Source: Myxocyprinus asiaticus (taxonomy: Eukaryota > Chordata > Actinopteri > Cypriniformes > Catostomidae). Taken from it: 64,000 bases of DNA. A program made the position numbers and the translations under genes. Shown one piece after another: positions 10,201-21,136 of the stretch. Under the pieces are notes generated by a model. That model saw only the letters and a program-made list of their open reading frames with translations, was not told where the DNA came from and made no database searches. Position 1 is the first letter of the stretch. Every line of letters starts with the position of its first letter. The stretch covers positions 11,195,281-11,259,280 of the forward strand of contig NC_059373.1 in the NCBI RefSeq assembly GCF_019703515.2, given 5' to 3'.

Positions 10201-12798
10201 ATATTGCAAACCTTTGGGTGCAGGTCTTTCCCATGTTCATAAGAATCATAATTTATTTCATACAGTTTCTTAAAAGTGAATTCTCAAATGTAATTCATTT
10301 CTTGTCAACAATTTAGCCATTAAAAAATGACAAGCAAATAACAAAATGTGCAGAACTGACTTCTGTCTATAACCTAATACTGTGTAAAAATTGAAATTTA
10401 TATTTTTTTAATGAAAATAAGCCATTGCTCAGAGTTGTTTTTTCTTTTTGTTCTTTTTTTTTTTTTTATTAAACAAATTGGTCAAAATTTGAGTTTGTAG
10501 ATGTGAGTTCTTGTTAAATGAGTACTCGTTACTCAAGGGACAACAGTAAAGTGTATTATTATTTTTACTGTAGCGAAGCGTGTCAGAGAACTCCCTGGTT
10601 GCCATGGATTTCTCCGGCAGAACGGGCCGTGTTATTGACAACCCCGTGGAGGCGCAGAGCGCAGCCGTAGAAGAGGGACACACTTGGAGAGTGAGTAGTT
10701 ATTACATACACACGCATTCTATGAAAAAAATATGTATAGTTTTATTGATTCACTTATAAGCATTCTCTACATAGAAGCGGAGTCAGAGAATGAATTTGCT
10801 GGGAAGCCCCAGTCCTTTACATCCTTCTCCGTTAAATTCAGGTGAGCATTGGCAGCTTTAGTATGTTTTAGTATTATTTTTCTTCAGTATTTAGCTTCTT
10901 TAAAATCCTCTGATGTTAATTTAACAAAAATAATCATCACATGGCATTACAGTTCAGTTTTACTTATCTTTGTAAGCTCTGCCTTCACTGAAGACCACAT
11001 GAATAGCTAAATGTGCTCCTTTAATTTGTGTCCCCAGTGATCCACAGAACACAGTTATGGTTCCACGGGCGCATTATGAGAGAGGAGTCCCACAGAATGA
11101 TCATTCAGCAGGGCCAAGTGGATGGGTACAGCATTTTCCACATTAGATGATATAAAGCACTGTTTTGACAGAAGACAGTGGAATTTACCTGTTAACTTTC
11201 TGATCTCACAGGTTGTTCCTGTTGCGAGACAGCCAGAGCAACCCGAAAGCTTTTGTTCTCACGCTGTGCCATCATCAGAAGATTAAACACTTCCAGATTT
11301 TACCTGTGAGTTCCTAATAATCACTTAATTCATATTTATTTTACTTATCAGAATCACAAGAATAAAAATTAATGTTTATTAGCCAAGTACTGTATGTTGC
11401 ATTTACAATTAATTTGATGAATTAGCATGATATAGCAAGACAATATACAGTTGAAGTCAGACGTTTACATACACCATAGCCAAATACATTTAAACTTCAG
11501 TTTTTCACAATTCCTGACATTTAATCATAGAAAACATTCCCTGTCTTAGGTCAGTTAGGATCACTACTTTATTTTAAGAATGTGAAATGTCAGAATAATA
11601 GTAGAGGGAATGATTTATTTCAGCTTTTATTTCTTTCATCACATTCCCAGTGGGTCAGAAGTTTACGTACACTTTGTTAGTATTTGGTATCGTTGCCTTT
11701 AAATTGTTTAACTTGGGTCAAACATTTTGGGTAGCCTTCCACAAGCTTCTCACAATAAGTTGCTGGAATTTTGGCCCATTCCTCCAGACAGAACTGGTGT
11801 AACTGAGTCAGGTTTGTAGGCCCCCTTGCTTGCACACGCTTTTTCAGTTCTGCTCACAAATTTTCTATCAGATTGAGGTCAGGGCTTTGTGATGGCCACT
11901 TCAATACCTTGACTTTGTTGTCCTTAAGCCATTTTGCCACAACTTTGGAGGTATACTTGGGGTCATTGTCCATTTGGAAGACCCATTTGCAACTGAGCTT
12001 TAACTTCCTGGCTGATCTCTTGAGATGTTGCTTCAATATATCCACATAATTTTCCTTCCTCATGATGCCATCTATTTTGTGAAGTGCACCAGTCCCTCCT
12101 GCAGCAAATTCAGTACTACAACTATCAGAAGCTAATTGTCTAAAGGCTTGACATCATTTTCTGGAATTTTCCAAGATGCTTAAAGGCACAGTTAACTTAG
12201 TGTATGTAAACTTCTGACCCACTGGAATTGTGATATAATCAATTAAAAGTGAAACAATCTGTCTATATACAATTTTTGGAGAAATTACTCATGTCATGCA
12301 CAAAGTAGATGTCCAAACCATTTGCCAAAACTATAGTTTGCTTATATGAAATCTGTGGAGTGGTTAAAATATTTAATGACTTCAACCTAAATGTATGTAA
12401 ACTTCTGACTTCAACTGTACACATGCAATTAGCAATATACACACAGAATGTACAAAATGCATGATATGCAAACCAAAATGTCTGTATTGTGCATTTACAA
12501 ATATACAATACATTTTACGTATCATACTTGTATAAATATATATGATATGATATGATAATGAATAATTAGCTCTCTTTTAGGCTGTTGGTTTCTTGAATTT
12601 TATCTACAGACTTTTTCATCATACATTTTTCTCTGTCTCTCTCACTGGCAGTTTGAGGAGGATGGGCAAGTCTTCTTTAGCCTCGACGACGGCTCCACCA
12701 AGTTCACAGACTTGATCCACCTGGTAGAATTCTACCAGCTCAACAGGGGCATCCTGCCCTGCAAACTTAAACACCCCTGCACCATGGTGGCCTTATGA
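1103..12798 (+). CDS. grb10: Grb10-type adaptor protein, C-terminal 12 coding exons (5' part outside window)
   Basis: Cytoplasmic adaptor that binds activated insulin/IGF receptors through its BPS and SH2 domains and damps their signalling (family knowledge). Coding exons: 1103-1259, 4302-4417, 7911-7985, 8259-8396, 8661-8771, 8948-9046, 9488-9565, 10574-10690, 10775-10841, 11038-11125, 11212-11305, 12652-12798. They total 1287 nt, join in phase to 428 residues plus TGA, and every junction has AG acceptors and GT donors except a GC donor after exon 4. Order seen: second part of the RA domain (1-91), linker, PH (about 125-245), BPS (about 259-319), SH2 (about 325-420) with FLLRDS. GRB10 is about 600 residues in mammals, so roughly 170 N-terminal residues lie upstream. 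GRB7 and GRB14 are the alternatives. The BPS text ([15 protein letters not shown]) and the [10 protein letters not shown] motif favour grb10; which teleost duplicate it is cannot be told. Confidence 0.9.
1465..2036. mobile_element. TTAA-flanked MITE, longer variant
   Basis: Left end TTTAAAGGGATAG, right end CTATCCCTTTAA. The outer arms resemble the 777-1051 element, and the middle holds about 400 bp unrelated to the arms. Lies in the intron after the RA exon. Confidence 0.65.
2037..4301. other. grb10 intron, no gene
   Basis: Intron between RA exons. Apart from a CT tract I see only AT-rich sequence and no exon with acceptable splice sites. Confidence 0.5.
2798..2832. repeat. (CT)n microsatellite
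   Basis: About 17 CT units with a few CG interruptions at the right edge. Confidence 0.9.
4302..4417 (+). CDS. grb10: grb10 exon: end of RA domain and RA-PH linker
   Basis: Encodes [17 protein letters not shown] followed by [18 protein letters not shown]. Acceptor GTATACAG, donor GTGAGT. The exon restores frame and ends on a whole codon. This segment is among the most conserved in GRB7/10/14 proteins. Confidence 0.94.
5279..5820 (-). mobile_element. Tc1-type element remnant with transposase N-terminal relic
   Basis: Ends are complementary: CTCACTGAGCACTTTATTAG on the left, and CTCGGTGAG closing the right, with TA beside both ends. On the - strand, 5490-5750 encodes about 86 residues with a helix-turn-helix-like stretch ([12 protein letters not shown]) after [12 protein letters not shown], as in the DNA-binding part of Tc1-like transposases. 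The catalytic part is absent, so it cannot encode an active enzyme. Confidence 0.65.
6657..7170. mobile_element. TIR element without coding capacity
   Basis: Left end TGCTGCGTTGCATTCAAGTT pairs with right end AACTTGGAAAG/AACGCAGCA read in reverse. About 510 bp with no transposase. The target-site duplication is unclear. Confidence 0.55.
7303..7530. mobile_element. One-ended MITE fragment
   Basis: Begins TTTAAAGGAATAGTTCACCC and continues with the GCCATCCAAGATGTATGAG motif of a cyprinid palindromic family. The right arm is missing or decayed. Confidence 0.55.
7911..7985 (+). CDS. grb10: grb10 exon: linker before PH domain
   Basis: A 25-codon exon reading [17 protein letters not shown] and ending in MLQ. 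Acceptor CTCCTGTAG, donor [14 protein letters not shown] is a family hallmark that directly precedes the PH domain. Confidence 0.94.
8259..8396 (+). CDS. grb10: grb10 exon: start of PH domain, GC splice donor
   Basis: 46 codons, starting [18 protein letters not shown] and ending STKGISK. It carries the first PH beta strands and the basic segment [13 protein letters not shown] expected to contact phosphoinositides. The donor is AAG/GCAAGC, a GC-AG intron; reading on past it soon reaches a stop, and the next exon joins exactly in frame. Confidence 0.93.
8661..8771 (+). CDS. grb10: grb10 exon: middle of PH domain
   Basis: 37 codons, [19 protein letters not shown] to DYPFCIK, between CATTTAG and GTGAGA. 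It is in phase with both neighbours and matches the central PH strands of GRB10. Confidence 0.94.
8948..9046 (+). CDS. grb10: grb10 exon: C-terminal PH strands and helix
   Basis: 33 codons. It contains [20 protein letters not shown], the characteristic C-terminal PH helix with its invariant Trp. Acceptor TTGACAG, donor GTAAAC. Confidence 0.94.
9488..9565 (+). CDS. grb10: grb10 exon: PH-BPS connector
   Basis: 26 codons, [20 protein letters not shown] to SAPV, linking the PH helix to the BPS region. Acceptor TGTCTAG, donor GTAAGA. Confidence 0.93.
10574..10690 (+). CDS. grb10: grb10 exon: BPS domain
   Basis: 39 codons, [20 protein letters not shown] onward to EEGHTWR. The BPS segment is known in this family to bind the kinase domain of insulin/IGF1 receptors as a pseudosubstrate-type inhibitor. 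The sequence is strongly conserved. Acceptor TACTGTAG, donor GTGAGT. Confidence 0.95.
10775..10841 (+). CDS. grb10: grb10 exon: BPS-SH2 linker
   Basis: [20 protein letters not shown] plus NS. The Ser-Pro-rich stretch is where mammalian GRB10 carries mTORC1-regulated serines, so those sites are plausibly kept. Acceptor TACATAG, donor GTGAGC, ends in phase 1. Confidence 0.93.
11038..11125 (+). CDS. grb10: grb10 exon: first part of SH2 domain
   Basis: [20 protein letters not shown] onward to QGQVDG. WFHGRI is the SH2 start motif. Acceptor GTCCCCAG, donor GTACAG; the terminal GG is completed by G of the next exon. Confidence 0.95.
11212..11305 (+). CDS. grb10: grb10 exon: SH2 phosphotyrosine pocket
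   Basis: [20 protein letters not shown] onward to KHFQILP. FLLRDS contains the invariant Arg that binds phosphotyrosine. Acceptor CTCACAG, donor GTGAGT. Confidence 0.95.
11448..12417 (-). mobile_element. Internally deleted Sleeping Beauty-type Tc1 element
   Basis: Bounded by TA duplications (11446-11447, 12418-12419). Outer repeats CAGTTGAAGTCAGACGTTTA and its complement, plus inner repeats at 11648-11673 and 12200-12224, reproduce the IR/DR layout of salmonid/cyprinid Sleeping Beauty-like elements. At 970 bp it is about 0.6 kb short of full length and non-autonomous. It lies in the last grb10 intron, opposite to the gene. Confidence 0.9.
11675..12063 (-). pseudogene. Tc1 (Sleeping Beauty-type) transposase, C-terminal fragment
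   Basis: The - strand reads [20 protein letters not shown] and [10 protein letters not shown], the second catalytic Asp and the Glu region of DD34E transposases. The DNA-binding domain and first catalytic Asp are deleted, and an in-frame stop follows IENL. Not functional. Confidence 0.88.
12652..12798 (+). CDS. grb10: grb10 terminal coding exon: end of SH2 and stop
   Basis: 48 codons and TGA, ending [11 protein letters not shown]. The [20 protein letters not shown] segment is typical of GRB7/10/14 SH2 ends. It is separated from the previous exon by an intron holding a Sleeping Beauty-type element. Confidence 0.95.
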   Translation, partial: FEEDGQVFFSLDDGSTKFTDLIHLVEFYQLNRGILPCKLKHPCTMVAL

Positions 12799-13639
12799 CC
12801 CCTTCCTTATCCTTATAAATAACACTCAAACACGTTGAAAAAAATTGTAACTGACATATTTTTTTGTTTTGTTTTTTTGTTTTTTTAAGAATTTTCAATC
12901 CTTTTTCACAATAAGCTGACGCAACTCATGGCTTTGGAAAAGTTTTTTTTTCCTTCTCATTGCTACGGGGATAGCATGGAAATGTTGGAAATAATTATGC
13001 TACAAACTTACTGGACACCCAGCCCTCTGACTTGATAAGTGTGCCATTTTTTTAACCATCTCTGTGGTAAAATGAATTGACTCCAAATTTGAAAAAGAGT
13101 CTTTTTCATCATTCAGGACCTGACAGGAGGCACCCCACCCACCCATGCCCTGCATAAACTGATTACATCAGGACCGTTTGTTTTTTTGTGTGTGGTGTGT
13201 CTGCGAGGACTTGCATTGCGAAAAGTTACTTGATGACGATTGATATGTATTTATGTTGTTATTTCCTACCTGAACATTTTGCACTCTCGAGCTGAAACAG
13301 GTGATCCACTTCATCCTGAGCTTACCGCAACAACTGCTAACCATTTGCCTTCCTCCAACTTTTCTGTCCTCCTTTTACCCCATCTCCCATTTTGGTCTTC
13401 TAAACTCTTCCAGGGGAATCCCTGCATAATGATTGGATTAGTGCAGAGATAGTGACAGTCATAGCCATTTGAGGTGTCTTACTCTGATATACATATCCTA
13501 AATGACAGCCAAAAACAAACGTAACCGGGTCAGATTTAATGCACCATGTCAGCAAGGAAGCACTAGTTGAAAGTGGTTGAAACTTGCACTCTAAAAAATG
13601 ATACTTGATCGCTGTACTTTACCAGCATAAGAATTAGTT
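12799..13639 (+). other. Presumed grb10 3' UTR and flank
   Basis: Follows the grb10 stop and carries T-rich tracts. No canonical AATAAA is obvious near the stop, so the mRNA end is not fixed. An AATAAA occurs near 14363, beyond a MITE, and could serve a long 3' UTR. Confidence 0.4.
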
Positions 13640-13869
13640 CAATACATGAAAATCCTTACCCTTATGTTGTTCCAAATCTGAAAGACTGACTTGCTTCTGT
13701 GGAACATGAGGATGTTGATGCTGTTATTTTTGTCCATATGATGAAATTTAATGGTAACTGAGGCTGTCAGTTCCTAACATTCTGTCTAACATCTTTTTTT
13801 GTCTCACGAAAAAAAAGTCAGCATCATCAACAAGAGACTGGAACATTTTCAGGTGAACTATCCCATTAA
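13640..13869. mobile_element. Decayed palindromic TTAA MITE
   Basis: Contains the family motifs CTTATGTTGTTCCAAA, GGTAACTGAGGCTGTCAG, ACATTCTGTCTAACATC and the right end GTGAACTATCCCATTAA. The left terminus is degraded. Confidence 0.6.
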
Positions 13870-14206
13870 GTTTGGAGTTGAGACCAAGCTTTGCCATAGA
13901 GGAATGTTTTGGGTGAAATACTACATAAATTTGATAGACCGTATATGTGACTTGCTGTCGATTATCAAGGAAGATTTGCTTAGACTCGTCCCACATTTTG
14001 CATTAACAGCTTATAATGGAGCTCTTTGTGGTAACGCATCCTATAATTGCTCCATAGACTTCCATAGTAAGTGGATTTCTATCAAAGTGCTTTTTGTTTG
14101 TTTCTCAGTTAGTTTGTTTACAAAATGTGTGAGTCGAAACAGTTTTTCTGTGCATTCTAAGTTGTATTTAACCTGAAGCAGGAATGGAGAGCTTGGGAAA
14201 CAGGGT

Positions 14207-14514
14207 TTAAAGGTGCCCTCAGTAATTTTGTATACATGTCGTCTTGGACTTACACTGACATCTAGAGGTGTGGATGCAGACTCATTTAAATGCAAAATGC
14301 CATTGTAGAAAGTCATGTGATCTTAACATGGCAGCCCCCATGAGGGGACCCTCTACATGTAGAATAAAATAGCTTTTATAAGGTTACTGAAATGACTAAA
14401 GCCTTCATCTCATGTGAGTGGTTATGATTTTGTATATATGTTTCAAAATGACAATTAATTTCTTAAGGAGTACAACTTTTTAATGAGGAAAAAAATGACT
14501 GAGTGCACCTTTAA
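14207..14514. mobile_element. MITE with TTAA flanks
   Basis: Left TTAAAGGTGCCCTCAGTAAT, right ATGACTGAGTGCACCTTTAA: imperfect terminal inverted repeats of about 20 bp with TTAA at both ends. About 308 bp, no coding content. A family distinct from the GGGATAGTTCACC elements. Confidence 0.7.
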
Positions 14515-17342
14515 AGATCAGTTATCACAATCTGTTCGATCCCATCCTATGAAAATTACAAAATCTACACCATGGTAATCCAGGTCACTGGTTCTCTTTA
14601 GGAGTATGAAAAAGGCCTGTGCATGAAAGTGCAATATCGATTATGCACAGTTTGAATTTAGAGCCATTAAAACTTGACATAGGCTATATAAGTAGCCACC
14701 AAAACTTGATCCAGGTCAAATAGGGCCACTAAAACTTGATCCAAGACACTTTTTTTTTGTTGTGCTGCCCACCCTGAGCACAATGGACCTTAGACAGGGT
14801 CAGCCCCATTTTTTATTTAATTAGTTTGAAAACAAGGCTGTGTAGGATAGACGAACAGTCTGTACGTTTGTTTAGGTTGAACTGTTATGTACCTTGGTGT
14901 TGATCGTTCCAAAAAAAAAAAACTTTCCAGTGGACAAAACACTCCGGAAAATTAGACATGACCTTACAACCTGTTGAATGGTCTGTATTATTCCTCAGAA
15001 CCTTGATTTCATTCACATATATATAACTAGACTGATTAAGGTCCATTCAAGAGGGTTTTTGTACTTTTTTTTTTCTCTGTCTCCAGTTGGTGTGCATTTT
15101 TAGACTTACTTATTAGTATAGCCTGTAGCTTAACAACTGCCTTTCAAATCACTGTGCTGTTCTTGAGCCGTGTTAAAATCTTTAATTGACAGGTCAGGAC
15201 AGAGTATGTGTCTGCAGGGACAAACTCGCACGCTCTAATAAAGACGTGAAGGAGTTGCACAATCGCATCTCCTATGCGTGTCTGTAATCCTCCAGGGCTT
15301 TGACATAATGCGGTGAGGAGATTAGCTCCCATTCCAGCTTTGCGACAAAAGAAGTTTAATGACAATAGCTGCTCGACAGTTACCTGCAGTGCTACTTAAG
15401 AGTTTCTACTTGTTTCTGATGTCCGCCTTGTTAACCTTCCAACACTGGCCCAGCAAGACTAAGCTACATGTCAATCTCTTATGGTTTTATATGCTATTTC
15501 TGACAGCTGACTGTTATGCTGTAGAGCTAGAACCATACACGCCTACATGACGAGAGTGTGTGCTATGCACACTACGATTGTAAATCACTTTGATACCACA
15601 AAAGTACCTTGTTTTAATTTTCACATAAGATTTCTTGAGATACTTTAAGCAAATTATTTCAACTCAGTGGTTAGTCTTATGTTAGCTACTACTCTGATCG
15701 TTGTCAATCAAGGGTTGCGTTGCGCCTTGCCTTAAGTTAGCATTTCACCAACTTTGTATCTTCACACAAATCTACTTCATACATTTCTACGAAGATTAGC
15801 AATGTTCTGCGCATTTAGTGTCAAGGATTCTAAGGTGGATCACATTAGGGTTTCAGTGCTATATTCATTGTGCTTATTTGATAATTTTTTTTTTTTTTTT
15901 TTTTACAATTAAAGCCTGCACAAGTTAGACAAGGGCGCCTGGACACGAAGTTTGTTCTAACTGGAATACATTGGGGTGGAATCTGATTCATTCCATCCAA
16001 CTCTATCGCTACATGTATGTTTGGGTGCTGCTTGTACTCAGCGACCTGGGCTCATCATTTTTAAATCCCAGACATTCATTTGAAATATCAACTTGCCTCT
16101 CTTCCCTTACCTTGATTATGCCATTTTGGTAAATCTGGGGCAGGTGGAGGTGTATTTTCCCAAAATGGGCCAAGCTCGTAATTGGCTGGGCCAGGCCCAA
16201 CCAGGCACCCTTGTGGAGACGGGCCTGGGACACAGATAGCCAATAGACACCACAGCAACAGAGCACATTTATTTCAAATCAGCATTGACCTATAAATCTC
16301 AAAGTAATCTAATGAATAAGACATCTGACAGTGGAAAAAATTTGTTAGTAGTTTCGTATATTAATGCTCTGGATAATCACAACAAGCTCTTGTTAGATGT
16401 CATCTGTGCTACCGTGGGGAGTGAGAGAAGTTTATTTCATATGCATGTTTGGATCATATGCCGCTGTGTCGACATTTTGCTACAGTTACAACTTACAACT
16501 TCTTGTAAGTATGTGAAGCCTAATAAGAGGAGGTAGTAGATCTAACACTGTATTAAAACATCATCAAAAGCTATATAAACATGGTGCGCTCCAAAACAGA
16601 ATGAAGATATTATGCATGAAGTGCAAATTATGCATATTTCCTTTTGACTTGTACCAGTGTGCATATTTTGGCTTTATGTGTTTTCATTTTTATGTCACAA
16701 ATGTCTTTTTATAAAGAGTATATATTACAGTATTAAATTAAGAATGTGTTATGTCTTTTTTTTTTTTAAAGTCAGTATTGACCAAGCAAATGTTTGGAAT
16801 GTTAATATAATGATTAAACTGAGTCAGACCACACCTACATTTGACAAAATACTTAAGATTGCATAGCGCTGTGATCCTGCAATGGAAGAAATGAGAAAAA
16901 GTATTTCTGACTTTTTCTCTCATAGTTGTGACTTTATATCTCATAATTGCGATGACAAAATAAGGTCAAAATTGCAAGATATAAAGCTGTAAGTGTGAGA
17001 ATTTATTTCCCTCATCCTTGGCAGGATCTGACTTTCATAACATACAAATTGTAGCCTGTTTAGGTTTTTTAAATATTCCAACGTCCTACAACTGAGCAGA
17101 CCATAATGCACTGTAGGCTACATAAGTACAGCATAAAATAAGAAGTTTAAAAATACTATTTTCTTTAAGGCTGATATGTTTTTATAAATTAACTTCTATT
17201 AAAGAATGCAATTACTTTCATTGTACTATGTATCACACCATACACTCAAATACTTGTCTCTGTTATGTAGCTTGGTGTACTGTATGAATAACATTAAAGT
17301 ATTTGCCTGATTATTGTTAATATAAATTGCCAGTAAAAAAGT
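14515..17342. other. Intergenic, no gene seen
   Basis: No gene is recognised. It holds homopolymer tracts (T run near 15888-15904) and near 16910-16985 a degenerate repeat of ATTGCGAC/TTTATATCTCATAA-type words common as low-complexity sequence in fish. The short ORFs have no family features. Confidence 0.45.
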
Positions 17343-17415
17343 GGGCTTGTCTTGGAATTTGAACCCAGGACCTCTTGCACTCTAAACGAGAATCATAACC
17401 CTAGACCAAGGAGCC
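17343..17415 (-). pseudogene. tRNA-Pro-like pseudogene
   Basis: The - strand begins GGCTCCTTGGTCTAGGGTTA and continues through an anticodon arm (CTCGT-TTAGAGT-GCAAG) and GGGTTCAAATTCC T-arm to AAGCCC, matching the layout of eukaryotic tRNA-Pro over 72 nt. The anticodon position reads AGA instead of AGG, and the acceptor stem, T-stem and anticodon stem contain mismatches. I infer a dead copy of a tRNA-Pro gene or a tRNA-derived retro-sequence. No CCA is encoded. Confidence 0.75.
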
Positions 17416-20286
17416 TTAAATTTGTGGAAATATGTCATGCCACATTGCATAGGACTACAGGATCATCAACGTAAATGTGTTTGAATAGTCGTTTTGGTGC
17501 CAACAACTGTCGAATGGCGCCCCCTGGCAGCATCAACCCTGCAGTTGCATGAACCACTTCCACTTTGATAAGCAACACCCTGTCACAACAAATTATAAAA
17601 ACATTGTATAGCAATAGCACTTGATAGCGATGAACATATAGTGAGGCTGGATGGAGGGCCCCTGGGCTGTAAGGTCTCACTGCCTATCAACTTTGAAAAC
17701 AAATGTTTAATATACGCTTGAATATGTGGGCCCCACAGCTTAAACAAGGCTCCCTCAACAGGGCCCTGTGACTATGAGGGCCCCCAGCCCAGTTATAGGA
17801 CCCTTTTGCATTACTGTTACTTCAAATTAAAAAAATTTGAGCCACTCTTTAACCTTATGATGCATATTATATTTGTTACATGACTTTCTAAAGCCTCTAC
17901 ATCATCAACATGATCGAAACTTTGCTGAAAACCCTATTGTATGCAATGCGGTAGATTTGTACTGCCTCCTGGTGAAATTTTCCATGCTCTTGGAAGTAGA
18001 AGACCCTGTAATATAATTTCCTGAATGGCTACCTTCATATTTTGATGCACTCATCTTTTTAAGTGAAATCTTTGCTGATTTTGATAAAGTAAAATGAACA
18101 ATAATGTTTATATTGTTACTGATATTTCAATAATAAAATTTATTGAATTGAAACAACATGTGCTTAAAATCTCATTTTATAGAAAAATCATTTTAAATAG
18201 GTTTAAAAAAAAATCAGACTTATTTCATATGTTAGGCTTTATAGGTTTAAGCTTTATGCCTTGTATGAAAGTGCTGTCGAACAAAAACTTTTATTATACT
18301 ATTCATTGCTACAACTGAAAGCTTGCCCTATATTACAAAAAATAACTTTGCTTAAGTGGTCGGGGAAAAGAAGATATTGATATTTTATTTTGTGTGGTAC
18401 AAAAGTACTGATTAAACTAGATATGTAAAATTTGTTGAGACAAACCGTAATGTTGGTTTGACAAAACCTTGTCTGAAAATTAAAATACTTTTAAATGCTT
18501 GAAAGTTGCAAACAGAATTTACAATAAAAATGACCAAAAGGCCACTATTTTTGAGCCACACACCTTTCAGCCCTTCAAGGCTCTCACAATGGAGGGTAAA
18601 GTCTTTGAAGGAAATAGGGTGTAGGGATGATCACTTCTGAATGGAACGCACCCCATCATTCAGATGAGTTAGAAAAGATATAGCAGCGGAGCCAGAACTG
18701 TCTGAACTCTTTGCCAAGTTTCACCAAATCCATGCGTAGATGCTGTAGTAGCCTATTTGTTATATTCATAAATATTTCAAGTGTTTGATGAAGTTAAAAT
18801 ATTTCATAATGTATTATTGTCCCTTAAATATATGCAAGTTTACACTTTATACATTAATTACACATTTGTTACATGCTTTTTCTAATGCATATTTTAGGCA
18901 AATTATGCATAATTTGTAGTATTTTCATTGAGTTTACTTTATGTATACAAATGTTAAAATTGTACTGTCTCTTTAAGAAAAGTTGCTGTTAGGCAAATGT
19001 GTTTTGGTTCAGCAGTTTCTTTACCACATCCGTGCTGTGTGTTTGAAAATTGATTGCATGGATCTCAGCTTTAAAAGATAATTGGACTGGGGCCCTTGCT
19101 AGTCATAATCTGCCCCTGCATGAGCTGAATGGGATGCTAAACAAAAAGTTCAAATGTGACATGACTGCAGTAGGCCTATACCCAACAGACTCGTGTAGCG
19201 CGTGCAAGCCATTTGCGCATCGCCAGCCGGCAGCGCTTCACTTTCGGTTAATCGCACGAGTAAACGTGCTCTCTTTGCTTCGGTCAGACTGTGCGGATGA
19301 ATGCTTACATTCCATGTTTCATTTGTTTCTTTTTGCTTTCAGAACAACACGTGATGTAATTAGGAAAACACCACTATTAATCCTTGAGATTTCCAATCCA
19401 GCATACAGGTACACCCTCCTTAAACCATAGTCACACTCAAAATTACATTAAAAGAGAAAACAAACCCACATCGTGGTGTTCAAAAACTGACTCTATTCAA
19501 AATATAAATTAAACCTGGAAATAAAGTTTTAGGATTTTGCAGGTGCCATAACCGAAAAAGGCTAAATTTGATCGGCAAGTGATGCGCGATTGGATTGCAC
19601 GTGCAGCACGAGTCTCGTCACACTTTTAATAGTGTTTTGCCTCCCATTCAGCTGATCACACAGCGTGATCATGAGGAAGGATAACTTCAAGATTGGAATG
19701 CAGGTGCGAGGTGCGAATAAAGTGTACTCAGACTTCGGAAAATCACATACATGCACATGTTTATTGTTTTTTGTTGTTGTTTTTTTGTTTGTTTGTTTTT
19801 TGGGTGGGGAGTGGGGCGTCGGCACAGCCATTGACCAGGAAAATAAAATATGGCACTCCATGTCAAAAAGGTTGATGACCCCTGTAGGATGAGCCTGGTT
19901 TTTCATTGAAATATTAGGGGTTTTACAAACAAATATTCCAAACTCACCACTTTACAAGGGAATGTAATAAACTGATGTAAAGTGTATACCATTCTGTTGC
20001 ACTAAAGCTGGAGGTAACATTGATTTCAATCTGATCAGTAGTGGTGTTTATTTTTAATAGAATGACAGTGCAAATGACATATATGGTTCTCTACTGTATT
20101 TGTGTGTCATAACTATTATTATATTATCAACTGGAGACACTGCTGGACACTGCCTCCAAATTGTTCAATATCATTTGTGAGTTTAAGTTTTGAAGCCATC
20201 CAAAACAATAATAAATAAAAAAATAATTCTTGGCCAGATTACCAGATGTTCTGGTTTTCTGAAAGAACATTTACATTGTAAAGACA
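17416..20286. other. Intergenic, no gene seen
   Basis: AT-rich sequence between the tRNA-like relic and the first light-chain V segment. An open frame of 126 codons at 19050-19430 shows no recognisable domain and no conserved context; I treat it as chance. A G/T-rich tract lies at 19768-19815. Confidence 0.45.
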
Positions 20287-20332
20287 CTTTGCATTGGAAC
20301 TGCATGCTTCAGTGCTCTCAAAGTGCTTATAG
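20287..20332 (+). promoter_or_regulatory. V1 immunoglobulin promoter remnant
   Basis: CTTTGCAT (octamer, 7 of 8 to ATTTGCAT) followed 33 bp on by TTATAG. It aligns over the whole interval with the promoters of V2, V3 and V7, including CATGCTTCAGTGCTCT. Confidence 0.65.
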
Positions 20333-20777
20333 ACCTGTGACTTTCAGATTTTGTAACTGACGGCCCTACATACAGTAAAAATAGTCATTAACTGATTTAG
20401 AGAAAACTTCAAATGTGTGCTGATTAAAACAATCTTTGTTTAAAACTTAATAAATGCGCAATAGATTAATCATATACTGTATAGTCTAACATCTATATCT
20501 TTTCAACATGAGGATTTTAAATAATACTGCCTTCATAAATATATAAAATAAGTTGTATTAGGACCCCATGCATGTACAAGCCCTTTATTAGTGGAACATA
20601 TATTACTTGACCTAAATGATCATGTCGTATCACTTTATCTAACTGTGATAGAATTTAAATATTGTGTATACATAATTCATGAAAGCATGTACAGCGTTTA
20701 CTTCTATTTATACTGTACATGTGTGAGTGTGTCCTCATCAGTATCAAATTAATGATTCAATGTTTCTCTTTCTTCAG

Positions 20778-21108
20778 TGTCTGTGGGGCAGATTTTGACT
20801 CAATCTGATGCTCAAACAGTGCAGCCTGGTCAAACTGTCACTGTTCAGTGTAAACACACCAGCGGTGTACTGTGCTAAAACCAATACCACTCTGTATTGT
20901 ATGTCCTGGTACCACCAGATTCCTGGAGAAGCTCCCAAACTCTTGATCTATTACACATCAGAGAGAGTTTCAGGAGTTTCCTCTAGATTCAATGGCAGTG
21001 AAAGTGGAAACCACATTGACTTCAAACTGACCATCAGTGGAGTCCAACCTGAAGATTCGTGAGTGTATTACTGTCAGAGTGAACATTTCTTGACATCATC
21101 TGTGTTCA
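20778..21108 (+). pseudogene. V1, immunoglobulin light-chain V pseudogene (family A)
   Basis: Acceptor TTCTTCAG leads into [20 protein letters not shown], the V framework 1. A frame break after KHTSGVLC, then [20 protein letters not shown] and [14 protein letters not shown] follow in another frame. A second stop (TGA) replaces Gly just before the VYYC motif. No leader exon is found between promoter and V exon. The recombination signal is perfect, so it could still be cut by RAG. Closest to V3 and V5 in the window. Confidence 0.88.
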
Positions 21109-21136
21109 CACAGTGAAAAAGCAGCATACAAAAACC
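21109..21136 (+). other. V1 recombination signal sequence (12-bp spacer)
   Basis: Heptamer CACAGTG, 12-bp spacer, nonamer ACAAAAACC, directly after the V1 coding end. Intact although V1 itself is broken. Confidence 0.92.

Noticed and set aside
1103..12798. GRB7 or GRB14 identity for the adaptor gene
   Set aside because: BPS and linker sequence fit GRB10 best from memory; a phylogeny would be decisive, so the name is held at moderate confidence.
19050..19430. 126-codon open frame in the intergenic region
   Set aside because: No recognised motif, no splice or promoter context, composition like flanking DNA.
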